Assembly: GCF_007097265.1 (NCBI RefSeq)
Contig: NZ_VJZP01000002.1
Location: 102,302 to 166,301, forward strand
DNA from: Flavobacterium gawalongense
Lineage (GTDB): Bacteria > Bacteroidota > Bacteroidia > Flavobacteriales > Flavobacteriaceae
Length of the DNA: 64,000 nucleotides
Direction: 5' to 3'
The notes under the pieces are model-generated. The model saw only the letters and a list, made by a program, of their open reading frames with translations, did no database searches and was not told the DNA's origin. The position numbers and the translations under genes were made by a program. Positions 24,748 to 33,730 of the stretch are shown here, piece after piece. Each line of letters opens with the position of its first letter. Positions within the stretch are counted from its first letter, which is position 1.

Positions 24748-26007
24748 TCACTCTCCTAGGGACATTTTGACTAATTCTATTTTCTTATTCGTAGCCCCTT
24801 CTATGATAAAATGAAAGTTTCCTATGGTGATTACGTCCCCTTTTTGAGGAATGTCTTTGGTATAATCAACAATAAAACCCCCAAGTGTACCGTAAGAATC
24901 ACTTTCAGGAATATCAAGCTTATACGTTTGGTTTAAATACTCCACATCAAGTCGAGTGGAAAAAATATAGGTATCGTCTCCCAGTTCATTTTCGATTAGT
25001 TCTTCTTCGGAATCATGCTCATCCTCTATTTCACCAAAAAGCTCTTCTACAATATCTTCAATCGTAATAATTCCGGAAGTTCCACCATATTCATCCAGAA
25101 CAACCGCCACGCTTTTTCGCTTTTTAGTAAGCAAATTCATTGCATCTTTAATGTAAATTGTTTCAGGAACAAATTCGACAGAAATTACAATTTCTTTGAT
25201 GCTATTCGGTTTTTTAAACAAATCGAATGAATGCACATAACCTACAATATCATCCAGTGAATTTTGATACACTACAATTTTAGAATAACCCGTTTCGATA
25301 AACAATTTATTCAGCTCTTCTATCGAATCATATAAATCAATTGCCGCGATTTCAGTCCTTGGACTCATAACATCTCTTGCCTTTACCCCTGAAAACTCCA
25401 ATGCATTTTGAAACATTAATATTTCAGAATCGACTTCTTCATTATCTTCAACGGTACTCATCTGTTCTGTAATATAATTTCCAAGTTCTACTTTACTGAA
25501 ATAAAGCGGCACTTGATCTCCTTCTGTTTTGAAGAATTTTTTTAAAACAAAATCTGAAACCCAGATAAAAAAAGTAGAGACAAAATAAAACAATATATAA
25601 AAACCATATGCCGGAATGGCAAAAACCTTTATTAACGTATTGGCATAGATTTGAAAGAATACTTTAGGCAAAAACTCTGCAGTAATCAAAACTACCAGTG
25701 TAGCAATAAGTATTTGTATAAAAAAGTTCAATAAACTTGAAAAATGATATCCTAAGACATCAATCCAGCCCATCAATAGTTCACCCATAAAAAAACCATA
25801 AACAACTAATGCTATATTGTTCCCAATAAGCATGGCAGCAATAAATTTAGACGGTTTTTCGGTAAGTTTTGTAAGTATTTTAGAAATGAAATTATCCTGT
25901 TTTTTTTCTATTTCAAGATAAATTTTATTGGAGGAAATGAAAGCGATCTCCATTCCTGAAAAAAAGGCACATAGTATTAGACACAATATGATAATACTAA
26001 TTTCCAT
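24748..26007 (-). CDS. CNNM/CorC-type transporter-associated protein with CBS domains
   Basis: This is a 419-residue protein. An N-terminal CNNM (DUF21) domain has about four membrane helices (SIIILCLILCAFFSGMEIAF, a signature start). Two CBS domains (about residues 205-325, including KARDVMSPRTEIAAI and VVLDEYGGTSGIITIEDIVEEL) and a C-terminal CorC_HlyC domain (YGTLGGFIVDY) follow. Often annotated as hemolysin; the family is linked to magnesium or cobalt export. It is 3 bp from the small membrane gene upstream and probably belongs to an operon with LptC. Confidence 0.9.
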   Translation of the reverse strand: MEISIIILCLILCAFFSGMEIAFISSNKIYLEIEKKQDNFISKILTKLTEKPSKFIAAMLIGNNIALVVYGFFMGELLMGWIDVLGYHFSSLLNFFIQILIATLVVLITAEFLPKVFFQIYANTLIKVFAIPAYGFYILFYFVSTFFIWVSDFVLKKFFKTEGDQVPLYFSKVELGNYITEQMSTVEDNEEVDSEILMFQNALEFSGVKARDVMSPRTEIAAIDLYDSIEELNKLFIETGYSKIVVYQNSLDDIVGYVHSFDLFKKPNSIKEIVISVEFVPETIYIKDAMNLLTKKRKSVAVVLDEYGGTSGIITIEDIVEELFGEIEDEHDSEEELIENELGDDTYIFSTRLDVEYLNQTYKLDIPESDSYGTLGGFIVDYTKDIPQKGDVITIGNFHFIIEGATNKKIELVKMSLGE

Positions 26008-26010
26008 ATG

Positions 26011-26205
26011 CTAGGATTTTTTATTTCGATCTTCAAATTTTTTAGCAAATTTCAATCTGAAGAAAAACATAAAAATTGCTAATCCTGCTATTATAAAACT
26101 CAACCAAGGTGTTGCTTCAGTTGCATTTAATTTTGTAACTCCATCATATATGAAGTAAGCTCCAAAAACAAGATAAATGTAAGGTGTGTATTTTAAGTAA
26201 TTCAT
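26011..26205 (-). CDS. Small two-helix membrane protein, unknown function
   Basis: This 64-residue protein has two hydrophobic segments (YIYLVFGAYFIYDGV and LSFIIAGLAIFMFFF) and a basic C-terminal tail. I do not recognise the family. It is tightly packed between LptC (17 bp) and the CNNM protein (3 bp), so it is probably expressed with them. Confidence 0.7.
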   Translation of the reverse strand: MNYLKYTPYIYLVFGAYFIYDGVTKLNATEATPWLSFIIAGLAIFMFFFRLKFAKKFEDRNKKS

Positions 26206-26222
26206 GCTATAGTTTTATAAAA

Positions 26223-26777
26223 TTAGTCGGCTGTTTGAATTTCGCCAGTTATTCTTTGTGAATTAATCACTTTGAAATCTTTACTAAAATCGATTCCTTG
26301 TCCGTTTGATGCTCCTTTAAGATCCGTAAATTTAAACTTTTTTTCAGTAAAAAACCATTCGTTTTTTTGGTCGTAATACAATTGTTCCGTTTCCAGCGTT
26401 TGACCGTTTTCCGATTTAATTTTCACCTTCCCCTGTAAATCAATAATACTTGTCTTTGTGTATGAAACCGCATAATTTGAGGTTATAAATGTTTTTTTTG
26501 CTTTATTATCATACAACGTAACATCAATTCCTTTTGGAAATTCGGTAAACGAAAAATCTACACTAGAAAAATCCAACATTTTAGGGCTCACTAAAATAGC
26601 TTTAATCAATCCCGAATCCGTATATTTCAAATTCACATTATCAGCATCACCACTGGGAACAAACTCTGAAAAGTTTATTTTTTGCACCTCTTTAAAATTA
26701 CTTTCACACCCAAAAAACAGAGTCACAGCAAAAGCTGTGACTACTGGGAAAATTATATATTTTTTTAGTAAAGGCAT
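26223..26777 (-). CDS. lptC: LPS export ABC transporter periplasmic protein LptC
   Basis: This is a lipoprotein of about 184 residues (signal ending AVTLFFGC) with the LptC/LptA jelly-roll pattern: VDVTLYDNKAKKT-like strands, SNYAVSYTKTSIIDLQGKVKIKSENGQ and TEQLYYDQKNEWFFTEKKF, ending GIDFSKDFK. LptC receives LPS from LptBFG and passes it along the periplasmic bridge. In many bacteria LptC is membrane-anchored; the lipoprotein form is common in Bacteroidota. I chose the ATG at 26777; the frame allows seven more codons. The outer-membrane barrel gene lies directly upstream. Confidence 0.85.
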   Translation of the reverse strand: MPLLKKYIIFPVVTAFAVTLFFGCESNFKEVQKINFSEFVPSGDADNVNLKYTDSGLIKAILVSPKMLDFSSVDFSFTEFPKGIDVTLYDNKAKKTFITSNYAVSYTKTSIIDLQGKVKIKSENGQTLETEQLYYDQKNEWFFTEKKFKFTDLKGASNGQGIDFSKDFKVINSQRITGEIQTAD

Positions 26778-26825
26778 ACGCTGTACTTGCAAAAGCAATT
26801 TGATTATATTTACTCTTTTCGAGTT

Positions 26826-28076
26826 TTAGTTGAATTTTCGTTTTTCAAACCATTTGTCATTAAGAGAAAAACTTACACTAAAATTAGCATAATTCTCTTG
26901 AATAAGATTTGCATTTGTGGTTCCTTTTTTTCCTAATTCGAAACCGAAATTCACATTTGAAAAAGTACCAGTTATAGGAAGTCCTACACCAAGTGTTAAT
27001 CCCATATCATTTATAGATTCAGAATTAATCATCAACCCTGTTTTTTCATATTTAATACCCCCTCTGTAAACAATTCTTTTAGCATAATTTGAAAAAGAAT
27101 TATAATTAGGAATGTAATATCCCCCTAAACTAACGCTGCCATATCTTCCATAACCTACGTTACCTGCCTGATTATAAGTATTTCCCTGACCTGAATTTTT
27201 TTGATAAGAAATCTTTCCACCAACAAGCCATTTTTTCGATTCTCCAATTCCAGCACCAAACGATATTCTACTTGGTAATTTTATGTCCTTTTCTATTTTT
27301 TGATCAGGAAGTGCATCTACAGTAACCACATCAAATCCTGAACTATAAATTACAGTCGCTATATTTCTAATATTCTGAGATGTCAAAGTCCCTTCTAAAG
27401 TATAATTTAAACTAGAATATAACGATAATTTTTTGCTTATTTTAGTTTGATACATTGCTCCAATATTAAAATTCACACCAGATAAATCTGCCGAATTCAA
27501 TTCACGAGTACCTATTGGAACATTGGTAATAAACTCTAAACTATTCGTTTCAATTTTACCAAAATTATAATGCGCATCTGCACCAATACTAAAATTAGGG
27601 GCTATTTTATAACCAACTCCGAAAAAAACTTTATTCAAACCACCGGTACCGGCTAAACGTTTGCTTGTTTCACCATCTTGATCAGACAACGACTCAATTT
27701 TATACCCTACGGAAGAATAAGGAATCAATCCAAAACCTACTCCAAATTTCCCTAAAGGCAAACCAACAGCCAAATAATCTAAAGTTGTTCTGCGCGTACT
27801 CGCTGATCCAGTATTACTTTTCAAGTTTTTTGTTCCATAAGTCCCACCCAAAGAAAAAGTAGTTAATTTTAGATTTGCATAACTGGCTGGATTTTCTAAA
27901 TTAATATGAATACTGTCTTGTTCGACTGCTACACCTGCCATAGAACGATTCTCAAGCGCCCCTTTGAATCTTATATCACCAATTCCATAGAAAGAGTATG
28001 GTGATGAAGTTCCTTCCTGTGCAAAGGATACAAGTGACAAAAGCAAACATGCGCTTACTATAAGTTTTTTAATCAT
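26826..28076 (-). CDS. Outer-membrane beta-barrel protein
   Basis: This 416-residue protein has a signal peptide (residues 1-19, ending SFAQ), then alternating strands typical of an outer-membrane barrel and a C-terminal strand NFSVSFSLNDKWF. The N-terminal mature segment (SSPYSFYGIGDIRF, NRSMAGVAV, INLENPASYANL) resembles the FadL/OmpP1-like putative barrels common in Flavobacteria. Function unknown. It overlaps the end of the pantothenate kinase gene upstream by 8 bp, so the two are co-translated. Confidence 0.8.
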   Translation of the reverse strand: MIKKLIVSACLLLSLVSFAQEGTSSPYSFYGIGDIRFKGALENRSMAGVAVEQDSIHINLENPASYANLKLTTFSLGGTYGTKNLKSNTGSASTRRTTLDYLAVGLPLGKFGVGFGLIPYSSVGYKIESLSDQDGETSKRLAGTGGLNKVFFGVGYKIAPNFSIGADAHYNFGKIETNSLEFITNVPIGTRELNSADLSGVNFNIGAMYQTKISKKLSLYSSLNYTLEGTLTSQNIRNIATVIYSSGFDVVTVDALPDQKIEKDIKLPSRISFGAGIGESKKWLVGGKISYQKNSGQGNTYNQAGNVGYGRYGSVSLGGYYIPNYNSFSNYAKRIVYRGGIKYEKTGLMINSESINDMGLTLGVGLPITGTFSNVNFGFELGKKGTTNANLIQENYANFSVSFSLNDKWFEKRKFN

Positions 28077-28803
28077 TTTTGATTTTATATTGAAATGTTT
28101 GACTCAAACTTTCTAAAAGAAAATTTGAATTGGCAAATATGGTATTTTTTAATCGTTTAGCCAAAAAATCTGTGTCTCCACCCGTTAAAATTATTATAAA
28201 ATTTGAATACCGTGCGCTATATTCATCGATGAAACCGTCAATCTCATAGACTAATCCATTGACTACACCGGAATGAATCGACTCCGAAGTTGATTTACCA
28301 ATTAAATCTTTCGGATTTTCTAATGTTAATAAAGGCAATTTTGCGGTATAATTATGCAATGACTCATAACGCAGTCGCAGTCCCGGTGTTATGGCGCCTC
28401 CAAGATAATTATTGTTTTCATCTATAAAATCAAAGGTAACACAAGTTCCTGCATCAATAACCAGTCGGTTCTGATTAGGAAACTGAAGCGTTGCTCCTGC
28501 AGCAAGAACCATTCTGTCGATTCCTAAAGTTTTAGGAGTAGCATAGTAATTAATAAAAGGAAAAGGATCTTCATGGGATATAAAATGAACTTTTAAATCA
28601 TTTTCAAACTCCAAAAACGATTGTTTTTCGACATCTCCAACCGACGAAACGACCAAATCAGTTACTTTTTGAAAATTTTTTAAAATATTTTGAATGTTTT
28701 TTTGCAGTTCATTTTTAACAAACACAAAATTTTCCACGAGTATATTACCCTCAAAGACAGCAGCTTTAATTCTTGTATTTCCGACATCAACAGCTAGAAT
28801 CAT
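28069..28803 (-). CDS. coaX: Type III pantothenate kinase
   Basis: This 244-residue enzyme of the ASKHA fold makes 4'-phosphopantothenate, the first step of coenzyme A synthesis. Visible motifs: DVGNTRIKAAVFE at the N-terminus (phosphate 1 loop), DRMVLAAGA, DAGTCVTFDFID (phosphate 2) and LGGAITPGLRLR, ending with an ILTGGDTDFLAKR segment. It is the first gene of the minus-strand cluster coaX, barrel, lptC. The length matches the family. Confidence 0.95.
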   Translation of the reverse strand: MILAVDVGNTRIKAAVFEGNILVENFVFVKNELQKNIQNILKNFQKVTDLVVSSVGDVEKQSFLEFENDLKVHFISHEDPFPFINYYATPKTLGIDRMVLAAGATLQFPNQNRLVIDAGTCVTFDFIDENNNYLGGAITPGLRLRYESLHNYTAKLPLLTLENPKDLIGKSTSESIHSGVVNGLVYEIDGFIDEYSARYSNFIIILTGGDTDFLAKRLKNTIFANSNFLLESLSQTFQYKIKND

Positions 28804-28856
28804 ATTTTATTTTTTGATGCTGCGAAGATACGAATTGATTTTTTTTTAAAATTGTT

Positions 28857-28886
28857 TTGGATAAACTAAAAATCATCCTATATTTG
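28857..28886 (+). promoter_or_regulatory. Promoter of tRNA-Phe
   Basis: TTG (28857-28859), 19 nt, TATATTTG (28879-28886). This is a textbook Bacteroidota sigma-A promoter, 15 bp before the tRNA. Confidence 0.85.
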
Positions 28887-28901
28887 CACCCGCAATAGCG
28901 A

Positions 28902-28974
28902 GGTACCTTAGCTCAGATGGTAGAGCAATGGACTGAAAATCCATGTGTCCCTGGTTCGATCCCTGGAGGTACCA
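28902..28974 (+). tRNA. tRNA-Phe (anticodon GAA)
   Basis: A full cloverleaf: acceptor GGTACCT with AGGTACC, anticodon loop CTGAAAA (GAA at 28935-28937) and T-arm GGTTCGATCC. The CCA end is not encoded. A clear promoter precedes it and a terminator follows. Confidence 0.97.
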
Positions 28975-28980
28975 CAAAAA

Positions 28981-29022
28981 AATTCCCTAATCCTTTATAC
29001 AATGAGGTTTTAGGGATTTTTT
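28981..29022 (+). terminator. Terminator of tRNA-Phe
   Basis: TTCCCTAA pairs with TTAGGGA (29010-29016), followed by six T. From here to 29256 I see no gene; only AT-rich sequence and a short palindrome CGATAGCTATCG near 29167. Confidence 0.75.
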
Positions 29023-29256
29023 GCTTTTACAGTGTACAACTGAGTGTATTTCCCCACAACTTTTAGGCTTGATCCAGATTGATCCCCAATATCTCCTATC
29101 CTTTAGATCACAATAGATCCACAAATCCTATTTAAAGTATTAACGTTGCGAAGATTCCTCTTCCGATAGCTATCGAAACGTCGGAATGAGAGTTTTGGTG
29201 ATTGGTGATGATATATAATACCATCATTCCGTCTCGTTTGTCATTGCTTCGCCATT

Positions 29257-29370
29257 TCGAACACAATGTCATTAAGTTAACCCGTTTCTACCGTCACTTC
29301 GAGGCTTAATTTTTTTGAAAAAAATAAGCCTCGAACCGACGAAGCCTTAACTTAATGACATTGAGTTCGA
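29257..29370. repeat. Nested palindrome, MITE-like element
   Basis: The outer arms of 24 bp (29257-29280 and 29347-29370) are inverted with one mismatch. The inner arms TTCGAGGCTTA (29298-29308) and TAAGCCTCGAA (29325-29335) enclose a T/A-run. The whole 114 bp could fold back as one hairpin. No gene inside. Confidence 0.7.
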
Positions 29371-29456
29371 GATAGCCCTCGTGTCCGACGAAGGAGGAAT
29401 CCCACCCAAAAAACACAACCACAATGAGATCCTTTTCCAGATATCCAGCACTAAAA

Positions 29457-29488
29457 GAAAAGGCTGTCTTTTTACGAACAGCCTTTTT
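29457..29488 (-). terminator. Terminator at the end of the minus-strand starch operon
   Basis: AAAAGGCTGT (29457-29466) pairs with ACAGCCTTTT (29479-29488) around a 12-nt loop. On the minus strand it is followed by a U-rich run. It lies 15 bp beyond the remnant CTD stop codon. Confidence 0.8.
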
Positions 29489-29503
29489 CCCTTACTAAAT
29501 GTT

Positions 29504-29587
29504 TTATTTTTTCACAAACTTCATCACTTTTACCGGATTGTTTTCGTTATGCACTTTCACGAGATAGATCTGAAGGCGTACAGTTGC
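29504..29587 (-). pseudogene. Remnant of a type IX secretion C-terminal sorting domain
   Basis: Read on the minus strand it gives 27 codons ending YLVKVHNENNPVKVMKFVKK-stop, the pattern of the last strands of a type A T9SS sorting domain (compare IYIVKVYLDTPVYLKIIKK at the end of the GH13 protein at 30329). An in-frame stop lies just upstream, so only the tail of a lost secreted protein remains. It sits between the FnIII lipoprotein and the operon terminator, showing that another gene once closed this operon. Confidence 0.7.
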
Positions 29588-29630
29588 ATTTTAAGTGCTT
29601 TTTTAACAAAGTCAAAGCTAATAAAAATTC

Positions 29631-30326
29631 TCAATTTGTTTTAAACTTCCATGTTTGACCTATCGTTTCTCCTCCTTTATCATCTTTAACTACGACTTTC
29701 CAATAATATTCTTTTGAAGGAACTACAGGTACGTCTAGAGTATTGGTTGCTAAGTTTTCACTTACTTTTGATATAGGTGGATTGTCTGTCCCAAAATACA
29801 CATCAAAAACAAGGATATCATTTACATCTACATCACTTGCATTCCATTTCAATGTTGCTGTCGCTGTATTTAATACGGCGTTTAAAACAGGCTGCACCAA
29901 TTCTGGAGAAAAAGGCAAATGATTTACCACTGCTTCTCCTTGTGTATAAAAATTGTACACAGAGGAATAATCACTTGACAAACTTTTATTATCCGTTGCT
30001 TTAACTCTCCAATAGTAAGCTACACCCTTTTCTAATAAGATATTTTGAGAGTTAGCGGGGCCTTCTAATGTCTTTACAATTTGCAAAAATTGATTGTCTT
30101 TTGCTACTTGTATTTGATAGGTTATGGGATCATTATTAGAATCTGTAGACACATTCCATTGAAAACTAACCAAATTATCTACACATAATTTATTATTTGC
30201 CGGAGCAACTAATGTTGGTACTGTGGGTGCTTCGTTTTTAGGCGTAGGCACTGGATCATCACCTCCTCCACAAGAGATTAACAAAAACCCAATGACAGCT
30301 ACATATATAAACTTTTTCATTTTCAT
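29631..30326 (-). CDS. Surface lipoprotein with two fibronectin-III-like domains
   Basis: This 231-residue protein has a lipoprotein signal (FLLISCGGGDD, with the Gly/Asp run after Cys that acts as a surface-export signal in Bacteroidota). Two FnIII-like repeats follow: the first around residues 35-130 (SFQWNVSTDSNNDPITYQIQVA, AYYWRVKATDN), the second 140-231 (LKWNASDVDVNDILVFDVYFG, EYYWKVVVKDDKGG). It is the last gene of the SusC-D-E-amylase operon, 2 bp from the GH13 gene, so it is probably an accessory starch-binding or scaffold lipoprotein. No catalytic motif is seen. Confidence 0.8.
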   Translation of the reverse strand: MKMKKFIYVAVIGFLLISCGGGDDPVPTPKNEAPTVPTLVAPANNKLCVDNLVSFQWNVSTDSNNDPITYQIQVAKDNQFLQIVKTLEGPANSQNILLEKGVAYYWRVKATDNKSLSSDYSSVYNFYTQGEAVVNHLPFSPELVQPVLNAVLNTATATLKWNASDVDVNDILVFDVYFGTDNPPISKVSENLATNTLDVPVVPSKEYYWKVVVKDDKGGETIGQTWKFKTN

Positions 30327-30328
30327 TT

Positions 30329-33300
30329 TTATTTTTTTATGATTTTCAGATATACGGGAGTGTCCAAATATACTTTTACAATATAAATTCCTGCAGATTC
30401 GTTTTCCAAGTTTAGCTGAACTTTTCCGTTTACAACAGAATAGGTACCTTTTGAAATTAATTGAGAGGTTAAGGTGTACAAATCTATAACAACTTCTTTT
30501 CTGGAGATAGGCAATGTGATTTCAAATCTTCCGACTGTAGGATTTGGATAGGATGAAACGAACCCTATTAAATCATCTATTCCTTTTGAATAAATTCCTT
30601 CACATGGTTTAGCTGTTTTTACTTCCAACAAATCACCTTTTTTAATCTCTACTGAAAAAGTGGGAGAAGGGGTTTCAAATTGCATATTCCCATTTACAAA
30701 AATTTTATAGGGGGCCGTACCTTCAACTATTTCAACAGCAACCTTGTTCGAAACAACACTTGATTTTCCCGTAACGTTTTTCCCTTTTGGAATAACAATC
30801 GTGAAGCCTTGTTCAAAAGTTTCTCCCAGAACAGAAATAGATCCATTATAAATACCAGGAGCTAAATTGGAGACTGACAAGCTATTATTGATAAAATCGT
30901 AAGTTTTATTATTTATAGTGGCCACATAGGGATGAGTTATAGTGGCATTGATAGTTATTTCCCCATTATTTTCATTTATACAAGATTCGCCTTTTGATTC
31001 AATAGTAAAATTATTTGACGGCAAGGTAAAATCTTTATCGGCTAATAAGGATTTTTTATTTCCATATATTTTATACCCCCCGGCCGGAATGGCAATCGTT
31101 GCACTAACATTGGTAACATTAATGGACGTATCATCCATCAAATTATACCAAATTCCGGTGTACGGAAAACCAGTGGCCACATTTTGTGTTGTCACATCAA
31201 AGTTGGCCAGTATCAAAACATCTTTGAGCTGCGTTGGTAATAAAGCGCTATTGGCAATTTTAATATTTGGATACAACGAACTGGTGTTGTTTATGGTTGC
31301 CGTTCCTAAAAACACGGGATCTGTTGTTTTCAGAGCGATCATTTTTGTCCAATCGGTATAGACTTTATTTCTATTGGCATCGCCAAGCCAGTTGTTTGTC
31401 CATTGCGGCTGTGGTTTGGTGTCCAGTTTGCAATCACCCGATATTGTGGTAGAATTGTCGTTAACGGTTCCATTATTACAGCTGTAAATGGAGTTCTCCA
31501 TTCCTAATTCACCAAAATGCCAAATCATCTTAGGCCCAGGAACCAACAATGAAACAGCCCCTAAAGCAGACATTCGCGACAGGGCAACATTCAATGTTTT
31601 CACGTTATGGGAGGCATTCGTACTATTCCCAAATTGTAAATTTTTGTACATCAATCGTTCTTCATCATGACTTTCGGCATAACCCATCAATCTGTTTGCG
31701 GTAAATCCACGGCTAGTGCTAGTCATATTATAAATATTGCTGGCATAACCCATCGTCAAATTATTGTATTGATCCGTCATTTTTCCCCACATCATCACCC
31801 CTTTGCTTGGCGTTTCAAAGATTCTATAATTGGCCCACTCCTGTTCTTCGGTATTTGTTCCCAAATGTTCGAAAATAGTGTAATGTGTCGGATCCAAACC
31901 CCAGGAATAATCGGCATAGTCTTTCAAAATGGCAACCCGGTCGGCCTGATAGGCATTCGTACAGGCATCATCCCCAGAAGTGCAATTTTGTGTAAATCCT
32001 TTGGTCAAATCCCAACGAAATCCATCAATTTTATATTCTTCAATCCAATGTTTGATTACGCGATGAACGTAATATTGAGTTCTGGGTTGTTGATGATTAA
32101 AATCCTCCCCGACACTATAGGAATGTTTCGCAACCGTATTAAAATAAGGGTTTTCAGATGAAGGGCTTCCCCAACCATCGCCATCAGGGTCATTCATCCA
32201 CATTCGGTTCATAGGATTTCGTCCGAAGGCATGATTCAAAGCGACATCCAAAATCACGGCAATCCCGTTTTGATGGCATAAATCAATGAGTTCTTTTAAT
32301 TTTTCCGAAGTCCCATAAAATTTATCCAAAGCCATATGAAAGGAGGTGTTATACCCCCAACTTTCGTTGCCTTCAAATTCCATGACAGGCATTAAATGAA
32401 TGGCGTTCACTTTCAGGTTTTTGAAATAATCGATTTTATTAATCAAGTCTTGATAGCTTCTATTAGCATCAAAATCTCGAACCAAAAGTTCATAAACTAC
32501 TAGTTTTTCTTTGGCTGGTTTAATAAAATTAGTCGTTGCACTACTCCATACGTAAGGCGTTTGTCCAGTTTGTAAAACGGTTACTTCTCTTTCCTGTCCA
32601 ACGGGATATACCGGAAGATTCGGATATGTAGAAGCCGGAATATAAGGATCATCATAAGGAGACAAAACCAAAGTAGAATAAGGATCCGCCGTCTTTACCA
32701 AAGAAGGTGTATTAGCGATAGGCGTTGCATCAACCACCCAATATTGATAGGTGTAATTTGTACCCGAAACTAAACCCGTCAATTCCAACCAAAACTTACC
32801 TGACACAGGGTCTTTTTTCATCGAATAAGAAGCCGTAGGCTGCCAACTGTTGAAAGTTCCTGCTACATAGACAAAGTCTTTTAGCGGGGCATCCAGCACC
32901 AGTGTTGCTTTTGTCGCATCACCAGTATTGTAATTGATTCCGTCCAACAAACCTGCAGGCATAGTAGCACTTACAGTTCCCGGATTTACAATGGCACTGA
33001 ATTTTTTAGTAATAACTGTAGTTCCTTGAGTAACTTCCAATTCATAGTTTTGATTGCCTGTAATATTTGTATGAGTAAAAGAGTAGCCGGATGAACTTCC
33101 GTTTGTATTAATACTTACACCATTCGATTTTAGATTGTAAGCAGCTACTCCATTGGTATTATTAGCTGCAATACTTAAACTCCCTCCTGAGGTAATAATA
33201 GAGGAACTGTTTTGTAAAGGAGCTGTTAAATTAACTTGAAAAGCACCAACTTCTGCAAGGATATCCTGCGATTTTTTATCCCCAGTTCCATCTTTGGCTT

Positions 33301-33667
33301 TTATCAAAAATCCTATTTTCCCTATTCCTGTTGTGTTGTAATAGGTTGTAGGTGTAATCGTTTTTGTATAAGTATCATTAGCCAAATTATAGGTAAATCT
33401 ACTTGCTTCGTCAGAAGCCGTCCAAGAACCATTAAGTGGAGTCCCTTTTTGGGTGGTGTCATTTATGTCAAATGCCCATCCCCATAAATACAATGCATTT
33501 CCTGTTACTCCCCAAGTCGCTTCATTTATACTATTCCCATTGATAGTAATAGTGATTGCCGTCGTTTCCTCAAAAGTGGCTGGACTAATACTATGCGTAA
33601 CCGTTTGTTGCTGTGCAACTGCAGCAATTGAAAGGAAAAACAACAATAAAAGTATAGTTTTTTTCAT
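30329..33667 (-). CDS. Secreted GH13 alpha-amylase-family enzyme with type IX sorting domain
   Basis: This is a 1112-residue protein: signal peptide (1-18), an N-terminal beta domain (about 20-155), a second region, a CBM48-like domain (about 250-335), then the GH13 barrel. Catalytic regions are visible: VILDVALNHAFGRNP (region I), DGFRWDLTKGF with the nucleophile Asp (II), IFEHLGT with the acid/base Glu (III) and AESHDEERL (IV). The C-terminal 75 residues (SSYPNPTVGRFEI to YLKIIKK) are a type A T9SS sorting domain, so the enzyme is exported by T9SS and anchored at the surface. It lies between SusE and the FnIII lipoprotein. Likely role: first cuts in starch outside the cell. Confidence 0.93.
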   Translation of the reverse strand: MKKTILLLLFFLSIAAVAQQQTVTHSISPATFEETTAITITINGNSINEATWGVTGNALYLWGWAFDINDTTQKGTPLNGSWTASDEASRFTYNLANDTYTKTITPTTYYNTTGIGKIGFLIKAKDGTGDKKSQDILAEVGAFQVNLTAPLQNSSSIITSGGSLSIAANNTNGVAAYNLKSNGVSINTNGSSSGYSFTHTNITGNQNYELEVTQGTTVITKKFSAIVNPGTVSATMPAGLLDGINYNTGDATKATLVLDAPLKDFVYVAGTFNSWQPTASYSMKKDPVSGKFWLELTGLVSGTNYTYQYWVVDATPIANTPSLVKTADPYSTLVLSPYDDPYIPASTYPNLPVYPVGQEREVTVLQTGQTPYVWSSATTNFIKPAKEKLVVYELLVRDFDANRSYQDLINKIDYFKNLKVNAIHLMPVMEFEGNESWGYNTSFHMALDKFYGTSEKLKELIDLCHQNGIAVILDVALNHAFGRNPMNRMWMNDPDGDGWGSPSSENPYFNTVAKHSYSVGEDFNHQQPRTQYYVHRVIKHWIEEYKIDGFRWDLTKGFTQNCTSGDDACTNAYQADRVAILKDYADYSWGLDPTHYTIFEHLGTNTEEQEWANYRIFETPSKGVMMWGKMTDQYNNLTMGYASNIYNMTSTSRGFTANRLMGYAESHDEERLMYKNLQFGNSTNASHNVKTLNVALSRMSALGAVSLLVPGPKMIWHFGELGMENSIYSCNNGTVNDNSTTISGDCKLDTKPQPQWTNNWLGDANRNKVYTDWTKMIALKTTDPVFLGTATINNTSSLYPNIKIANSALLPTQLKDVLILANFDVTTQNVATGFPYTGIWYNLMDDTSINVTNVSATIAIPAGGYKIYGNKKSLLADKDFTLPSNNFTIESKGESCINENNGEITINATITHPYVATINNKTYDFINNSLSVSNLAPGIYNGSISVLGETFEQGFTIVIPKGKNVTGKSSVVSNKVAVEIVEGTAPYKIFVNGNMQFETPSPTFSVEIKKGDLLEVKTAKPCEGIYSKGIDDLIGFVSSYPNPTVGRFEITLPISRKEVVIDLYTLTSQLISKGTYSVVNGKVQLNLENESAGIYIVKVYLDTPVYLKIIKK

Positions 33668-33730
33668 GGCTTTTATTTTATAAAAAAAGGGCTATCACAA
33701 AGATAACCCCTTCTAGTTATTAAAAAAATA

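Noticed and set aside
28976..29256. Mobile element integrated at tRNA-Phe
   Set aside because: No duplicate of the tRNA 3' end is seen downstream and no integrase is nearby; the tRNA has a normal terminator.
29381..29644. 87-codon open frame on the plus strand
   Set aside because: It overlaps the palindrome, the operon terminator and the antisense of the sorting-domain remnant; composition is not protein-like and no family is recognisable.
30942..32161. Several open frames antisense to the secreted GH13 gene
   Set aside because: They lie opposite well-supported coding sequence with conserved catalytic motifs and show no domain of their own.
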